A DNA stretch of 64,000 bases from NCBI RefSeq assembly GCF_031455095.1, contig NZ_JAVDSB010000024.1, positions 1 to 64,000 on the forward strand, in the 5' to 3' direction. The notes below the pieces were generated by a model, which did no database searches, was not told the origin of the DNA, and saw only the letters and a program-made list of their open reading frames with translations. Source of the DNA: Paenibacillus_E qinlingensis_A. Lineage in GTDB: Bacteria > Bacillota > Bacilli > Paenibacillales > NBRC-103111. Made by a program: the position numbers and the translations under genes. Position 1 is the first letter of the stretch, and the number at the start of each line of letters is the position of its first letter. This document shows positions 27,702 through 35,247 of the stretch, piece by piece.

Positions 27702-28535
27702 ATGTTCAGGCTAAAAACACCGAAACCAAAAAGATCGTATGCCATTTCGTATGGGTTGGCAGGGTTTCTACTTGTTGCTGGAATCTCCTTTCTCTTTGTC
27801 GATTCGTATACCCAACATAGGGAGAGCCAGCAGTCCCTCACTTTACATAATCAACTCTCACAGCTTTATTACTCAAATCCAACATCCCCTGCCTCCATTC
27901 AACCTAAAGCAGCGGATACACAAACAGATGCACTTCCAACATCCCCGCTGATGCCAGAGAACACGCCCGCATCCATTCGGGACAAAATTAAAAGCCTAAC
28001 CGTCGTGAACAAAGAAATCAAGGGCTGGCTTCGTGTCGATGGCGCTGGTGTCGATTATCCTGTGGTCCAGCATACCGACAACGACTATTATTTGCATACG
28101 GATGCTGCAGGTAAACCATCCATATATGGGAGCATTTTTATAGATTCTCGCATTGATATGAATCGTCCACAACGTAATATCGTTATCTATGGGCATAATA
28201 TGATCGATGGGACTATGTTTGGAAGCTTAGGCAACTTCAAGAAGGAATCTTTCTACAAAGAACACCACTCGATTCAGCTCGACTTACCCGATGAAGTTAC
28301 AAACTGGGAGGTATTCGCTGTCTACACGTTAGATGCGAGTCAGGATACCATTGAAGCCTCTTATGATAATGATCAAGCTTTTCTTCAAGCACTACATGAA
28401 TACCGCCAGAAGTCACTTTATTCCACAAAAATTAACCCTACGGCGAAAGAACAAATCATCACGCTTGTTACTTGCAGTAATGAGACCGATGATACGCGTC
28501 TCGTTGTGCATGCGGTCAAAAAAAAGGAGCCATAG
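27702..28535 (+). CDS. Class B sortase
   Basis: Membrane transpeptidase that cleaves a C-terminal sorting signal and links the protein to peptidoglycan. The 277-residue protein has an N-terminal membrane helix (about 13-32), then the sortase barrel with the class B features NDYYLHTD, GSIFIDSRID and IYGHNMIDGTMFGSL. Catalytic residues are His165, Cys258 (TLVTC) and Arg266. Class B is favoured over D or E by GHNM and the insertion before the catalytic Cys. AAGGAGATG lies upstream of the ATG. Its obvious substrate is the preceding protein with VPKTG. Confidence 0.9.
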   Translation: MFRLKTPKPKRSYAISYGLAGFLLVAGISFLFVDSYTQHRESQQSLTLHNQLSQLYYSNPTSPASIQPKAADTQTDALPTSPLMPENTPASIRDKIKSLTVVNKEIKGWLRVDGAGVDYPVVQHTDNDYYLHTDAAGKPSIYGSIFIDSRIDMNRPQRNIVIYGHNMIDGTMFGSLGNFKKESFYKEHHSIQLDLPDEVTNWEVFAVYTLDASQDTIEASYDNDQAFLQALHEYRQKSLYSTKINPTAKEQIITLVTCSNETDDTRLVVHAVKKKEP

Positions 28536-28546
28536 GCTCCTTTTTT
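28517..28546. terminator. Bidirectional terminator between sortase and transglutaminase genes
   Basis: The run AAAAAAAA, GGAGCC, 3-nt loop, GGCTCC, TTTTTT reads as a terminator on either strand. It contains the sortase stop codon and ends 1-2 nt into the stop codon of the convergent gene. Confidence 0.9.
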
Positions 28547-29375
28547 ATTTATATTCAGTTTCAGCGACAGGGTAGTCACTTTCTTCCCATGTATGCTTCA
28601 TGCCCTTGAGCGCTTTACTCGTTACATTATAATAATCCATTGATGGATTTGATGTTGAATCATTAAATACAGTATCAAGCATATACCAATTATCCTCGAT
28701 GTTCACTTCATTCCACATGTGCGGTTGTTCTACATCATCATTAATATAACCTACGATTAGATGGCTTGTAATTCCCGCTTTGTTCAGCAGTAGATTTGTA
28801 AGGATTGCATAACCCTGACATACCGCTTTCTTATTGTATAACGCTGAATATGCCGTATGGCCAATCTCGCCTACATCTTCATACGAGGTATGTGAGACAA
28901 CAAAGTCATGTATAGCTAACTCTTTCTCAAAAGGAGTCATCTTCGCCGTAATGATCTCACTCAATATACGGTCAACTTCCTCGTCCACATATTGGTCCTG
29001 CTCCAGTGTCGTTAAATACTCCGGATGCAATGTAATCTTCAGCTTGCCGATACTACCTTTCATGGAATAAGTAAAACTCTTCATATTCCAAAATAATTCT
29101 TCTGCTAATCCACTTTGAGCTTCGTGAATCGTATCCTTCACACCTTGCAAATAACTTGTTGAATTTGTCGGTCCTTTAGCCGTGTAAAGAATCGTTATCT
29201 CCTGTGGTTTCTTGGCTAACTCTTCTTGTAGCGCTGCTTCCAGCTCCACTAAATCATTAACCTCTACTACTGAATTGGTAGAACTGGAGATTGACGTTGC
29301 CGCGCTTACCGTTGTAGAGACCATGAAGATAAAAAGCGTGAATAGGGCAAGGGACAAATATAACTTATTACGCAT
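28545..29375 (-). CDS. Secreted transglutaminase-like (cysteine) protein under c-di-GMP riboswitch control
   Basis: Exported 276-residue protein. The N-terminus (basic MRNK, hydrophobic 5-22, VSA-A) is a signal peptide. The C-terminal half is a transglutaminase/protease-core domain with a complete triad: Cys186 (KAVCQGYA), His219 (QPHMWNEV), Asp234 (NWYMLDTVF). The N-terminal part (about 30-140) is not recognisable. The AGGAGG ribosome-binding site lies inside the terminator-like hairpin of the riboswitch leader, and the ten upstream in-frame codons were rejected for this reason. It could be a protease, amidase or cross-linker acting on wall or surface proteins; which one is unknown. Confidence 0.85.
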   Translation of the reverse strand: MRNKLYLSLALFTLFIFMVSTTVSAATSISSSTNSVVEVNDLVELEAALQEELAKKPQEITILYTAKGPTNSTSYLQGVKDTIHEAQSGLAEELFWNMKSFTYSMKGSIGKLKITLHPEYLTTLEQDQYVDEEVDRILSEIITAKMTPFEKELAIHDFVVSHTSYEDVGEIGHTAYSALYNKKAVCQGYAILTNLLLNKAGITSHLIVGYINDDVEQPHMWNEVNIEDNWYMLDTVFNDSTSNPSMDYYNVTSKALKGMKHTWEESDYPVAETEYK

Positions 29376-29377
29376 AA

Positions 29378-29413
29378 CAAAAAACCTCCTTTGTAGTGAA
29401 GCCAAAAGAGGTT
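29378..29413 (-). terminator. Expression platform: terminator hairpin overlapping the ribosome-binding site
   Basis: On the minus strand AACCTCTTTTG pairs with CAAAGGAGGTT (one G-U) across a 9-nt loop and is followed by six T. The 3' arm is the AGGAGG of the transglutaminase gene, so the same hairpin could end transcription and also mask translation initiation. Confidence 0.8.
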
Positions 29414-29429
29414 AGATTTACTCTACTAC

Positions 29430-29510
29430 CCCTTGGCGGCCCGACGATCATAGCGAATGCTTTAGACTCGTGGCTTTGCGTCCCTGCCTTTCGACAGGTT
29501 TGCCTTTTTC
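29430..29510 (-). promoter_or_regulatory. Cyclic-di-GMP-I (GEMM) riboswitch aptamer
   Basis: The minus strand reads GGCAAACC (29497-29504), a GAAA tetraloop, GGGACGCAAAGCC, CUAA, then GGGCCGCC (29435-29442), the ordered conserved blocks of the GEMM-I aptamer. It lies 55-60 nt upstream of the transglutaminase-like gene and is followed by the terminator/ribosome-site hairpin. Binding of c-di-GMP would switch that hairpin. I cannot tell ON from OFF by eye. Confidence 0.9.
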
Positions 29511-29541
29511 AAAAGTTAAATGATATAAAAACTATATGTCT

Positions 29542-29569
29542 ATTCTACCATTTTCGACATCGAAGTCAA
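29542..29569 (-). promoter_or_regulatory. Promoter of the riboswitch transcript with a Spo0A box in the spacer
   Basis: On the minus strand TTGACT (29564-29569) and TAGAAT (29542-29547) are 16 bp apart. A perfect Spo0A box TGTCGAA (29553-29559) lies between them. A box between -35 and -10 usually means repression by phosphorylated Spo0A. Transcription would start near 29535, about 25 nt before the aptamer. Confidence 0.65.
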
Positions 29570-29635
29570 TTGAATTGTTTCAATTGGTAGTCGAGGAGAA
29601 CTAGGTTTAAAGTAGTACGTATCCTTTCATGCAAA

Positions 29636-29667
29636 AGTGGCTGTTGCCCACGAGGGCAACAACCACT
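29636..29667 (-). terminator. Terminator of spoIIE
   Basis: A 14-bp stem with one G-U pair and a 4-nt loop, followed on the minus strand by TTTTG. It isolates spoIIE from the surface locus. Confidence 0.75.
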
Positions 29668-29711
29668 CCTTACTTCCCTCCATTTCAATAGGCTGTGGTG
29701 CCCCCATAACG

Positions 29712-32219
29712 TCAGCTAACCGTCTTCGGCCGCTCCATACGCGTAATGCCTGGCCAACGAAACGTCGCCCATTCGGGTTGCCGTCTCTCAATACGTGCTA
29801 CAACAACCGTCATATCATCCTGAATCTCGCCATGATGATGTCGGAAAATACGTTCCAACAAGCAATCAGCGAAATCCTGCGGTAAAGTTGTATCAATCTC
29901 CTGAATCATGCGCTTCATCCACATCTCCTTGTTCACAGCATGGCCTGGCGCATCAAAGATACCATCAGTCATCATCACCAGGATATCTCCTGATTGCAAC
30001 GGGATAGAAACCAGATCAACATCAATCTCGCTCAAAATGCCTACCGGTAAATTATTCGCCGAGATCGCAAAAACCTCTGTCCCCCGCTTAATAAAGCTTG
30101 GCGTTGAGCCAATCTTCATGAATGTCGTATTCGCGTTGTACATATCGATCAACGCCATATCCACCGTCGCGTACATCTCGTCGGAGGATCGCAGCATCAA
30201 CACCGAGTTCAGCGACTTGATCGCCAGCTTCTCGTCCATCCCCGACTGCAGCAGCTGCTGCAGGATGCTAAGCGCCGTCTCGCTCTCCGCGCGCGCTCGC
30301 TCGCCATTCCCCATGCCGTCGCTCAGCGCAACGGCATACTTGCCATTGCCCAGCTCCACCGTGGAGTAGCTGTCGCCCGAGAAGAGATCGCCTCCCTTGG
30401 CAGCGCCGGCGACTCCGGTTTCGACCTCGTATTCCTTGGCGGAGCCGAATACGACCGTACTGTAGCCCTCGCCGCGCGTGTGCATCTCCTCACGCATCAC
30501 AGCGACGTTCTCACCGATGATTTCGCTGAGGAGCGGCGCGATGATTTTACGACATTCATCAAATCCCTTCGTATATTGATGGATGATTTCGATTTCGATA
30601 TTTCCTTCATCCAAGGAAATAACGTCAATCGTATGGATGGACAGGCCTAACTCCTCCAGGGCATTACGAATTTGCTCTTCTTGGAGGAACAATTCCTGTC
30701 CTTCCCTCTTAATTTCCTTCGCTAGGTCTTCCATGACCTGCGAAACGCCTGATAATTGGTCGGCGACCAGATGTCGACTATCGATGATCTGCTTTTTCCA
30801 ATGCATGTCATTCTTATATAAACTATATTGCTGCTTCATCACGTCTAGCACTTGCTCCGTCTTGATACATACCTTCTTCCATTCGGGTGGAATCTGCTTT
30901 TTCGACATACTCTCCTTCGTCTCAATCTGGCTCATCATATCCGTCATATAGGTATAGGTTTGATAGAATTTCTGGTCCCAGCACTGGCTCTTCTTCCAAC
31001 AGGACTCACACGCCTTCTGGGTGACTGCATTCATAAAGTGCCCGACATCCTCCTCCTTGCGGCTCACCTCGTCTTCCGTTGTCAGCTGTTTGAAGCTGCG
31101 CGCCAACTGGCGAAACACCTCCGAAAATTGCTCTACGCGTCCTGCCGTCACATCTCGCACACGCTTTGCATAATCCTGCTGCGACTTGAGATTCTCTTGC
31201 GTGCCAGGCACATACTTGGCCAACATGAGAATGACGCTCCTAGGTGTCAGTAAGAATAAGGCCACAGCCGCTAATGATTCCCAGGCGGAGTTAATAACAT
31301 CCACACTAGAGCCCATATAGAAAGAGAGAATAGAAGATCCAAGCAGCATCCCAAAGGCAACCATCAAGCGATTCCCCTCTTTAAGAAGACCAGCGAGCAT
31401 TCCAGAGAAAGCAAGTAGACTCATCTGATAGATGGCATTACTGTTCGCCAGACTGAGAATAAGACCTGTCACAACACCGACCGACGCTCCGAACGGTGCT
31501 CCACCTACTAAGGCGAACAGTAGAATTAAATACCGAGACAACACATGCTCTATCGTAACAGGACCTGCGATCCAACCGACCGTACCTGTCATCACCGAAG
31601 CCAACAAAATAATTAAACAAATGATCTCCTCATGTTTCAGATGATAGTTTTTACGGGTAAGTGTAAATACAGGGATAGCTTGAATGAAAATGAGCGTCAG
31701 CACCAAACTTAGCAAAGCTTCAACGGTGAGCATCATCAGCGAGTACCACGTCAGATTAGAAACAACCAATTCTGCAAAGAGCTGCACGAGGAATGTGGAG
31801 CTAAATACGAGCAGCGGTGCTAACGAAACGTCTGATCGTTCATATTTTTCCAGCGCCTTCTGGATCCCTAAGAAAATAATAATTTCGGTTACGAGATAAC
31901 CGGTGTTCCCATTTACCGCGAGCAAACTCCCAGCAAAAGCAGCAATGCCTACCCAATGCAAAATATCTTTTCTTGTAAAATAGATGACTGCAATAAACGC
32001 CAACGCAAATGGTGATAACTGTTCCAGAATCATCGCACGACCTAGCAAGAAGCCCATAACGATAAGCAGTAACGACCACTTCTTAGCCACAAAAGCTTGC
32101 ACCCATCGATTCTCTACAGCTGCACTGTGAACACCTACTTTTGCTTTCTGCCATACTCCCGACCATCCGCCACCCATCACCGCGCCTAAGCTTCGTCTTT
32201 GCATATTCTCGAACACCAT
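29712..32219 (-). CDS. spoIIE: Stage II sporulation protein E (PP2C phosphatase)
   Basis: Dephosphorylates SpoIIAA to release sigma-F in the forespore and interacts with FtsZ at the polar septum. The 835-residue protein is near the B. subtilis length. About ten membrane helices lie in residues 40-330, then a cytoplasmic linker with a C..C..C cluster (CESCWKKSQCWD), then the PP2C domain (about 600-810) with ALSDGMGNGERARAESE and VMMTDGIFDAP. The start ATG follows AAGGGAAG. A stretch of the phosphatase domain (30180-30540) is much richer in GC than the rest. Synteny with yabR and divIC is as in B. subtilis. Confidence 0.97.
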   Translation of the reverse strand: MVFENMQRRSLGAVMGGGWSGVWQKAKVGVHSAAVENRWVQAFVAKKWSLLLIVMGFLLGRAMILEQLSPFALAFIAVIYFTRKDILHWVGIAAFAGSLLAVNGNTGYLVTEIIIFLGIQKALEKYERSDVSLAPLLVFSSTFLVQLFAELVVSNLTWYSLMMLTVEALLSLVLTLIFIQAIPVFTLTRKNYHLKHEEIICLIILLASVMTGTVGWIAGPVTIEHVLSRYLILLFALVGGAPFGASVGVVTGLILSLANSNAIYQMSLLAFSGMLAGLLKEGNRLMVAFGMLLGSSILSFYMGSSVDVINSAWESLAAVALFLLTPRSVILMLAKYVPGTQENLKSQQDYAKRVRDVTAGRVEQFSEVFRQLARSFKQLTTEDEVSRKEEDVGHFMNAVTQKACESCWKKSQCWDQKFYQTYTYMTDMMSQIETKESMSKKQIPPEWKKVCIKTEQVLDVMKQQYSLYKNDMHWKKQIIDSRHLVADQLSGVSQVMEDLAKEIKREGQELFLQEEQIRNALEELGLSIHTIDVISLDEGNIEIEIIHQYTKGFDECRKIIAPLLSEIIGENVAVMREEMHTRGEGYSTVVFGSAKEYEVETGVAGAAKGGDLFSGDSYSTVELGNGKYAVALSDGMGNGERARAESETALSILQQLLQSGMDEKLAIKSLNSVLMLRSSDEMYATVDMALIDMYNANTTFMKIGSTPSFIKRGTEVFAISANNLPVGILSEIDVDLVSIPLQSGDILVMMTDGIFDAPGHAVNKEMWMKRMIQEIDTTLPQDFADCLLERIFRHHHGEIQDDMTVVVARIERRQPEWATFRWPGITRMERPKTVS

Positions 32220-32245
32220 CCATTTCTTCCCTTATTTGTTACTCT

Positions 32246-32311
32246 AGTATAGAGACAATCTAGTAGAAAGTTTGTCAGAATGAGTTGATAGATTCAAAGA
32301 AATTTCCGACA
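32246..32311 (-). promoter_or_regulatory. spoIIE promoter, Spo0A-activated type
   Basis: On the minus strand CTGACA (32273-32278) and TATACT (32246-32251) are separated by 21 bp. This unusual spacing is the hallmark of B. subtilis spoIIE and spoIIG promoters, which use sigma-A with phosphorylated Spo0A. A 0A-like sequence TGTCGGAA lies at 32304-32311 and TTCTGACA overlaps the -35. The remainder of the 32220-32500 gap shows no tRNA or ORF. Confidence 0.7.
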
Positions 32312-32499
32312 TGTCCCGATGTCTTTGTCAACAGCTCTCAGCCCTTGCCTACTCTAGGTTCCTTGTATTGAAAACGTTTCCAAAAGTCTGATTACCTCGA
32401 ACTTTCGCCCTGCATATGCGGGAGATACCCGTAACTCCATGTCGATTGATTTGCACTCGTTTGAGCTGGATTTGTCACACCCGAGCATTCGCGGCAAAT

Positions 32500-32531
32500 A
32501 AAAAACCACATTCGCCTAAGCGAATGTGGTT
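32500..32531 (-). terminator. Terminator of yabR
   Basis: A perfect 12-bp stem (32504-32515 with 32520-32531) and 4-nt loop, followed on the minus strand by TTTTT-A. It ends the spoVB-to-yabR group of genes. Confidence 0.9.
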
Positions 32532-32546
32532 CCTTATCTGCATCTA

Positions 32547-33146
32547 TTAGTCTCTTCTTCCGCCTCGGCCACCGCGTTTGGACTCGGTGTTCTTCTTCAA
32601 GGACGAAATCCGCTCTTCACTATCTTTGAGGAAACGAGATACTTTATCTTCGAACGAAAACGGTCTAGCACCGCCCTGCTGCTTGTTAAAGCCGCCGCGA
32701 CCACCACCGCCGCCGCCACGATTGAAGCCACCGCCGCCACCTGGACGACCGCCACCACCACCTGAACCACCGCTTGGAGGGCCACTACGTTCTCCACCAC
32801 CGCTTGGACGACCACCTTGGTAACCGCCGCTTGGACGATCTCCACTAGGGCGACCTTGATAGCTGCTGCCACCTGTACGTTCAGGACGAGCTGGTCTTTC
32901 CTCAACTGGCTTGTCAATCGTTTGCTTGATCGACAGTCCGATCTTGCCATCCTTGTCCACGTTAATTACTTTGACCGTTACCTTGTCTTCAAGCTTCAAG
33001 TGGTCATTAACGTCCTTCACATAATTGTCCGCGATCTCCGAAATGTGAACAAGACCGGTAACTCCTTCAGCAAGCTCGACGAATGCTCCAAAGTGAGTAA
33101 TCCCCGTCACTCTTCCCTCTAACTTGGTGCCAACTTCAATTGCCAT
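32547..33146 (-). CDS. yabR: S1-domain RNA-binding protein with Gly/Arg-rich tail (YabR-like)
   Basis: Residues 1-75 form one S1 RNA-binding domain (VGTKLEGRVTGITHFGAFVEL, GLVHISEIAD, DKDGKIGLSIKQ). Residues about 88-160 are low-complexity Gly/Arg/Ser/Pro with RGG-like repeats, and the last 37 residues (FSFEDKVSRFLKDSEER onwards) are charged and helical, ending RGGRGGRRD. B. subtilis YabR is about 128 residues and lacks such a long tail. It probably binds ribosomes or RNA. GGGAGG lies upstream of the ATG. Confidence 0.9.
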   Translation of the reverse strand: MAIEVGTKLEGRVTGITHFGAFVELAEGVTGLVHISEIADNYVKDVNDHLKLEDKVTVKVINVDKDGKIGLSIKQTIDKPVEERPARPERTGGSSYQGRPSGDRPSGGYQGGRPSGGGERSGPPSGGSGGGGGRPGGGGGFNRGGGGGGRGGFNKQQGGARPFSFEDKVSRFLKDSEERISSLKKNTESKRGGRGGRRD

Positions 33147-33254
33147 AAAGTAAAATGTTCCTCCCTTAAAATGTTGAAAACACTGGCTACGCCGATTATA
33201 ACCGATGCAGAAACCACGGTCAACACGGCATTCGCCACTTCTTCGTAATGTTTT

Positions 33255-33578
33255 TTATTGCGACTTCGAGGCGCTTAGTGGCGTCTCTCCCGTTTTACTG
33301 TAATGAAAGTCTCGGCGAATGATCTGATCCAAATATTCGTCGTTATGCAGCCGTGCGATTTCCTTCGTCGTTTGGGCATTCACCTTCTGTGCCTGAGCGA
33401 GTTGTTGTTCCATATCCGCTACGACACTTCTCTTCTCGTGCAGCTTGGCGAACTGCCCCCAGATATTAACAGCAGCCCAGCTCAGAAAACATAAGACAAT
33501 GATCAAAAGGATACGCAGTCTTCGCTTCGAGCCTTCCCGACTGTTGCGCTTGGTTGAAACGGTTGCTTGAGCATGCAT
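33255..33578 (-). CDS. divIC: Septum formation initiator DivIC (FtsB family)
   Basis: Bitopic division protein that works with DivIB and FtsL at the septum. The 107-residue protein has a basic cytoplasmic N-terminus, one membrane helix (about 21-41) and an extracellular coiled coil (LHEKRSVVADMEQQLAQAQK) followed by the short DEYLDQIIRRDFHYSKTGE end characteristic of DivIC. Located between yabQ and yabR as in B. subtilis. Confidence 0.93.
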   Translation of the reverse strand: MHAQATVSTKRNSREGSKRRLRILLIIVLCFLSWAAVNIWGQFAKLHEKRSVVADMEQQLAQAQKVNAQTTKEIARLHNDEYLDQIIRRDFHYSKTGETPLSASKSQ

Positions 33579-33593
33579 GAATAGGAATTCCTC

Positions 33594-34169
33594 CTACTTC
33601 GAGAATATCCTGCGATAAAGCGCAATGATACGTCCCTTTAGTTTCTTCAACCAGTCAGGGATCACCAAGTACTTATGCACAGGCTTAGTCATCCAGAGGA
33701 ATAATCTCCACACAGGATACAGCAATTGTAGCACAATTCTGTAAAGGAATATAGCTACGGCTAGCAAAAAGCCTAAAATTATCACCGTTAGACGATATAA
33801 GCCAATAATCGGTTTAATGATCAGAATTTCGACAGTCCGCGTAAGGAAACGGTAAATCGCCACAATAATTCGAATGATGATAAGTGTAAGACGAACCACT
33901 AGGCGGCTCAGAAGCGCGAAGTAGAAACAAATTCCGATCCCTATCCCGAGGAAAATAAAAATACGAACTTGTCCTTCATTACTGTAAATGAGCATCTTGA
34001 ACACCAGGATTGTCGCCACAATCCAATAGATACTATCTACAATCGGAATGCTCCAGCGCGGCAATCGCAGCTTGCCCGAGAGTACATGAAAAACATCGAA
34101 CAGAGCTCCTATGCAAATTCCACTCAGGAACATCATGAAAATCGTCTGAAATTGAACGTGAAGTGTCAC
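33594..34169 (-). CDS. yabQ: Spore cortex biosynthesis protein YabQ
   Basis: Mother-cell membrane protein needed for cortex formation. The 191-residue protein has several hydrophobic helices: FQTIFMMFLSGICIGALFDVFHVL at the start, two more to about residue 85, and further ones in the second half, with a basic tail. It starts with GTG overlapping the yabP stop by 4 nt, so the pair is translationally coupled. The name follows from position and topology, since the sequence is poorly conserved. Confidence 0.9.
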   Translation of the reverse strand: MTLHVQFQTIFMMFLSGICIGALFDVFHVLSGKLRLPRWSIPIVDSIYWIVATILVFKMLIYSNEGQVRIFIFLGIGIGICFYFALLSRLVVRLTLIIIRIIVAIYRFLTRTVEILIIKPIIGLYRLTVIILGFLLAVAIFLYRIVLQLLYPVWRLFLWMTKPVHKYLVIPDWLKKLKGRIIALYRRIFSK

Positions 34170-34453
34170 TTAAATAGCTTTCCAAGAAACCCCTTGGATT
34201 TCTCCTGGGTATTTCCGTCCACATAGGCTAATTCATGAATGATACCTTCAATGGCGACTAATCCTTGCTCCAAGCTCAAGTTCTTGATGTGCAAATTCTG
34301 CCCCTTAATCATCAAGTAGCCCATTTCCGTTTCTAGGAGGAATTCTTCGCTATCAAAGCTTTCTACGTTCAAAACTCCTGAAATTTCCAAGAGCTTGCGA
34401 TTCAGCATCTTAATTTCTTGCCTTTTATTACTATTTTTCACGGGTTCGATCAT
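34166..34453 (-). CDS. yabP: Sporulation protein YabP
   Basis: A 95-residue protein of the YabP/YqfC family, with the typical LEISGVLNVESFDSEEFLLET-like core and the IKGQNLHIKNLSLEQGLVAIEG strand region. In B. subtilis it is made in the mother cell under sigma-E and is required for normal cortex. GGAGGGG lies upstream of the ATG. I looked for a sigma-E promoter in the 138-nt gap upstream but found no convincing match. Confidence 0.93.
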   Translation of the reverse strand: MIEPVKNSNKRQEIKMLNRKLLEISGVLNVESFDSEEFLLETEMGYLMIKGQNLHIKNLSLEQGLVAIEGIIHELAYVDGNTQEKSKGFLGKLFK

Positions 34454-34533
34454 GGCCTGTACCCCTCCTTCACCTAATCTTACGATATGGGAGGACGTCC
34501 TTTTTTAGAACCAAGCCTTGTACCTGGGCCTAC

Positions 34534-34576
34534 AAAAAAAGCAGCCTAAAATTCCCTCTGCAGGAATCCCAGGCTA
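34534..34576 (-). terminator. Terminator of rqcP
   Basis: On the minus strand a two-part stem (GTAGCCT with AGGCTGC and GGGATTCC with GGAATTTT, including G-U pairs) is followed by seven T. It separates rqcP from yabP. Confidence 0.8.
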
Positions 34577-34591
34577 CTTCATCGGTATGCG

Positions 34592-34855
34592 TTATTCGGA
34601 TTGGAATGCTTCTTCCTTCAGCAGCGTGTACATCTGCGCAGCGTCTTCCTTACGGGTAGACTCCGTCAGAAGCTCAACGCGAATCGTTACTTTCTTCTGA
34701 CCGAACTGAATGGACAGCTCATCTCCAACTTTCACATGTGTACTCGCTTTAGCGTCTCTACCGTTAATCCACACGCGTCCTTGGTCGGACACATCCTTCG
34801 CAACCGTACGGCGTTTGATCAGACGAGATACTTTGAGAAATTTATCGATCCGCAT
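34592..34855 (-). CDS. rqcP: S4-domain RNA-binding protein RqcP (YabO)
   Basis: The 87-residue protein is one S4 domain (MRIDKFLKVSRLIKRRTVAKDV, GRVWINGRDAKASTHVKVGDEL). B. subtilis RqcP, formerly YabO, works with RqcH in alanine tailing of nascent chains on stalled 50S subunits. Its ATG overlaps the HU stop codon by one base (TAATG), so it is translated from the HU message, which is not the B. subtilis arrangement. Confidence 0.93.
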   Translation of the reverse strand: MRIDKFLKVSRLIKRRTVAKDVSDQGRVWINGRDAKASTHVKVGDELSIQFGQKKVTIRVELLTESTRKEDAAQMYTLLKEEAFQSE

Positions 34856-35127
34856 TATTTTACAGCGTCTTTAAGCTTGTTACCTGCTTTGAAAGCAGGA
34901 ACATTGGATTCTGCGATTTCGATTGGGTTACCCGTTTGTGGGTTACGACCTGTACGGCCGGAACGTTTGCGAGTTTCAAATGTACCGAAACCAATCAATT
35001 GTACTTTATCTCCGGATGAAAGAGCGTCTGTCACTTCACCAAGGAATCCGTTAAGGACAACTTCTACGTCTTTCTTAGTAAGTCCGCTTTTTTCAGCGAT
35101 GTTGTTGATCAAGTCTGTTTTGTTCAT
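34855..35127 (-). CDS. hup: HU-family DNA-binding protein
   Basis: Histone-like dimeric nucleoid protein. The 90-residue protein has the full HU pattern: MNKTDLINNIAEKSGLTKKDVEV, IGFGTFETRKRSGRTGRNPQTGNPIEI (the DNA-wrapping arm) and VPAFKAGNKLKDAVK. GGGAGG precedes the ATG. In B. subtilis the HU gene hbs is elsewhere. Here it is inserted between mazG and rqcP. Confidence 0.96.
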   Translation of the reverse strand: MNKTDLINNIAEKSGLTKKDVEVVLNGFLGEVTDALSSGDKVQLIGFGTFETRKRSGRTGRNPQTGNPIEIAESNVPAFKAGNKLKDAVK

Positions 35128-35247
35128 GTGTTTTCTTTACCTCCCAAAATGTTTGAAGATCAGGTCTTCTATGTACCAATTGTGGTTACATTTCATCATT
35201 ATACCTTGCAACAAGTCTAGTATTCTGCTTTTTTCGGCAAAATCCTT

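Noticed and set aside
32220..32500. Expected tRNA-Met/tRNA-Glu pair between yabR and spoIIE
   Set aside because: B. subtilis has two tRNA genes here, but I found no cloverleaf, TTCGA loop or CCA end in this gap. Only the spoIIE promoter is readable.
34454..34533. Sigma-E promoter for yabP
   Set aside because: Only partial matches to the -10 (CATATCGT) without a fitting -35.
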